A DNA stretch of 22,460 nucleotides from a virus. The position numbers and the translations under genes were made by a program. The notes beneath the pieces were generated by a model. The model had not been told where the DNA came from. It saw nothing but the letters and a program-made list of their open reading frames with translations, and did not search any database. The stretch covers positions 1 to 22,460 of IMG/VR virus record IMGVR_UViG_3300042372_000168. One strand, given 5' to 3'. The stretch's first letter is position 1. Each line of letters begins with the position of its first letter. Shown here in pieces: positions 22,354-22,460 of this stretch.

Positions 22354-22460
22354 GGGAGTATTGCGGTCTCGATGTCGGTTGCTCTTCCGAGCGTCCGGCC
22401 TGCTCTGTTGATCGGCATGTCGAACTCACGGCGTAGGGAGTCAACCATGACACCCACGGG
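22341..22460 (-). CDS. C-terminal part of an unknown gene
   Basis: This frame is open from the right edge and ends at TGA (22343-22341), giving 39 residues that include VDSLRREFDMPINRAGR and end TAILPCLS. An internal ATG at 22448 could make it a complete 35-aa gene. The tight 13-bp overlap with the next gene favours a real coding region. I recognise no family. Confidence 0.5.
   Translation of the reverse strand, partial: PVGVMVDSLRREFDMPINRAGRTLGRATDIETAILPCLS

Overview
The window is the structural-gene block of a tailed double-stranded DNA phage or prophage. Every supported gene lies on the minus strand, so transcription runs from the right end (22460) to the left end (1). No integrase, repressor or host gene is visible, so lifestyle and host cannot be fixed from this window. 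The head genes are lambda/HK97-like: small and large terminase, a gpW-like connector, a lambda-type portal, and an HK97-type protease and capsid. The tail genes are P2/Mu-like and contractile: gpZ, V, W, J, I, collar fibre and sheath FI. It is therefore a mosaic myovirus. The DNA is GC-rich and almost no start codon has a purine-rich Shine-Dalgarno sequence. That hints at a host that often starts translation without one. Verrucomicrobiota or Bacteroidota-like hosts are possible, but this is a weak inference.

Layout in transcription order. (1) 22460-19355: the end of an unknown gene, a 143-aa unknown protein, the Nu1-like small terminase and the gpA-like large terminase. (2) 19352-17036: a connector with a gpW-like C-terminus, the portal, and a small beta-rich protein. 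(3) 17039-11361: a cassette of about 5.7 kb holding a collagen-like fibre, a 938-aa beta-helix-like protein, a 97-aa protein and a 568-aa lectin-like protein. It lies between the portal and the capsid, where lambda-type phages have none of these. (4) 11176-9128: prohead protease and major capsid fused in one reading frame, followed by a strong terminator. (5) 9047-5789: a chain of genes overlapping by 4 bp or nearly abutting: head-tail joining proteins, gpZ, baseplate spike V, a DUF1353 protein and an M15 endolysin. (6) 5788-5021: an island with an RNA hairpin, a tRNA with a CAT anticodon, an HNH endonuclease gene in AT-rich DNA, a tRNA-like T-arm fragment and a second terminator. (7) 4971-1: baseplate W, J and I, the collar fibre, a fibre-associated protein, two small membrane proteins (likely lysis) and the start of the tail sheath gene.

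The most striking signal is an exact 19-bp sequence, GACAAAACCCCGCTCGACC, present four times, always reading on the minus strand. Three copies lie 29, 30 and 31 nt upstream of the start codons of the sheath, baseplate W and capsid genes. Each is followed after 17-18 nt by TAnnnT, which sits 6-7 nt before the ATG. The fourth copy lies inside the end of the large terminase gene, ahead of the connector gene. Together they look like a family of late promoters or operators dividing the block into four structural transcription units, three of which may make leaderless or nearly leaderless mRNAs. The two hairpin terminators fit this partition.
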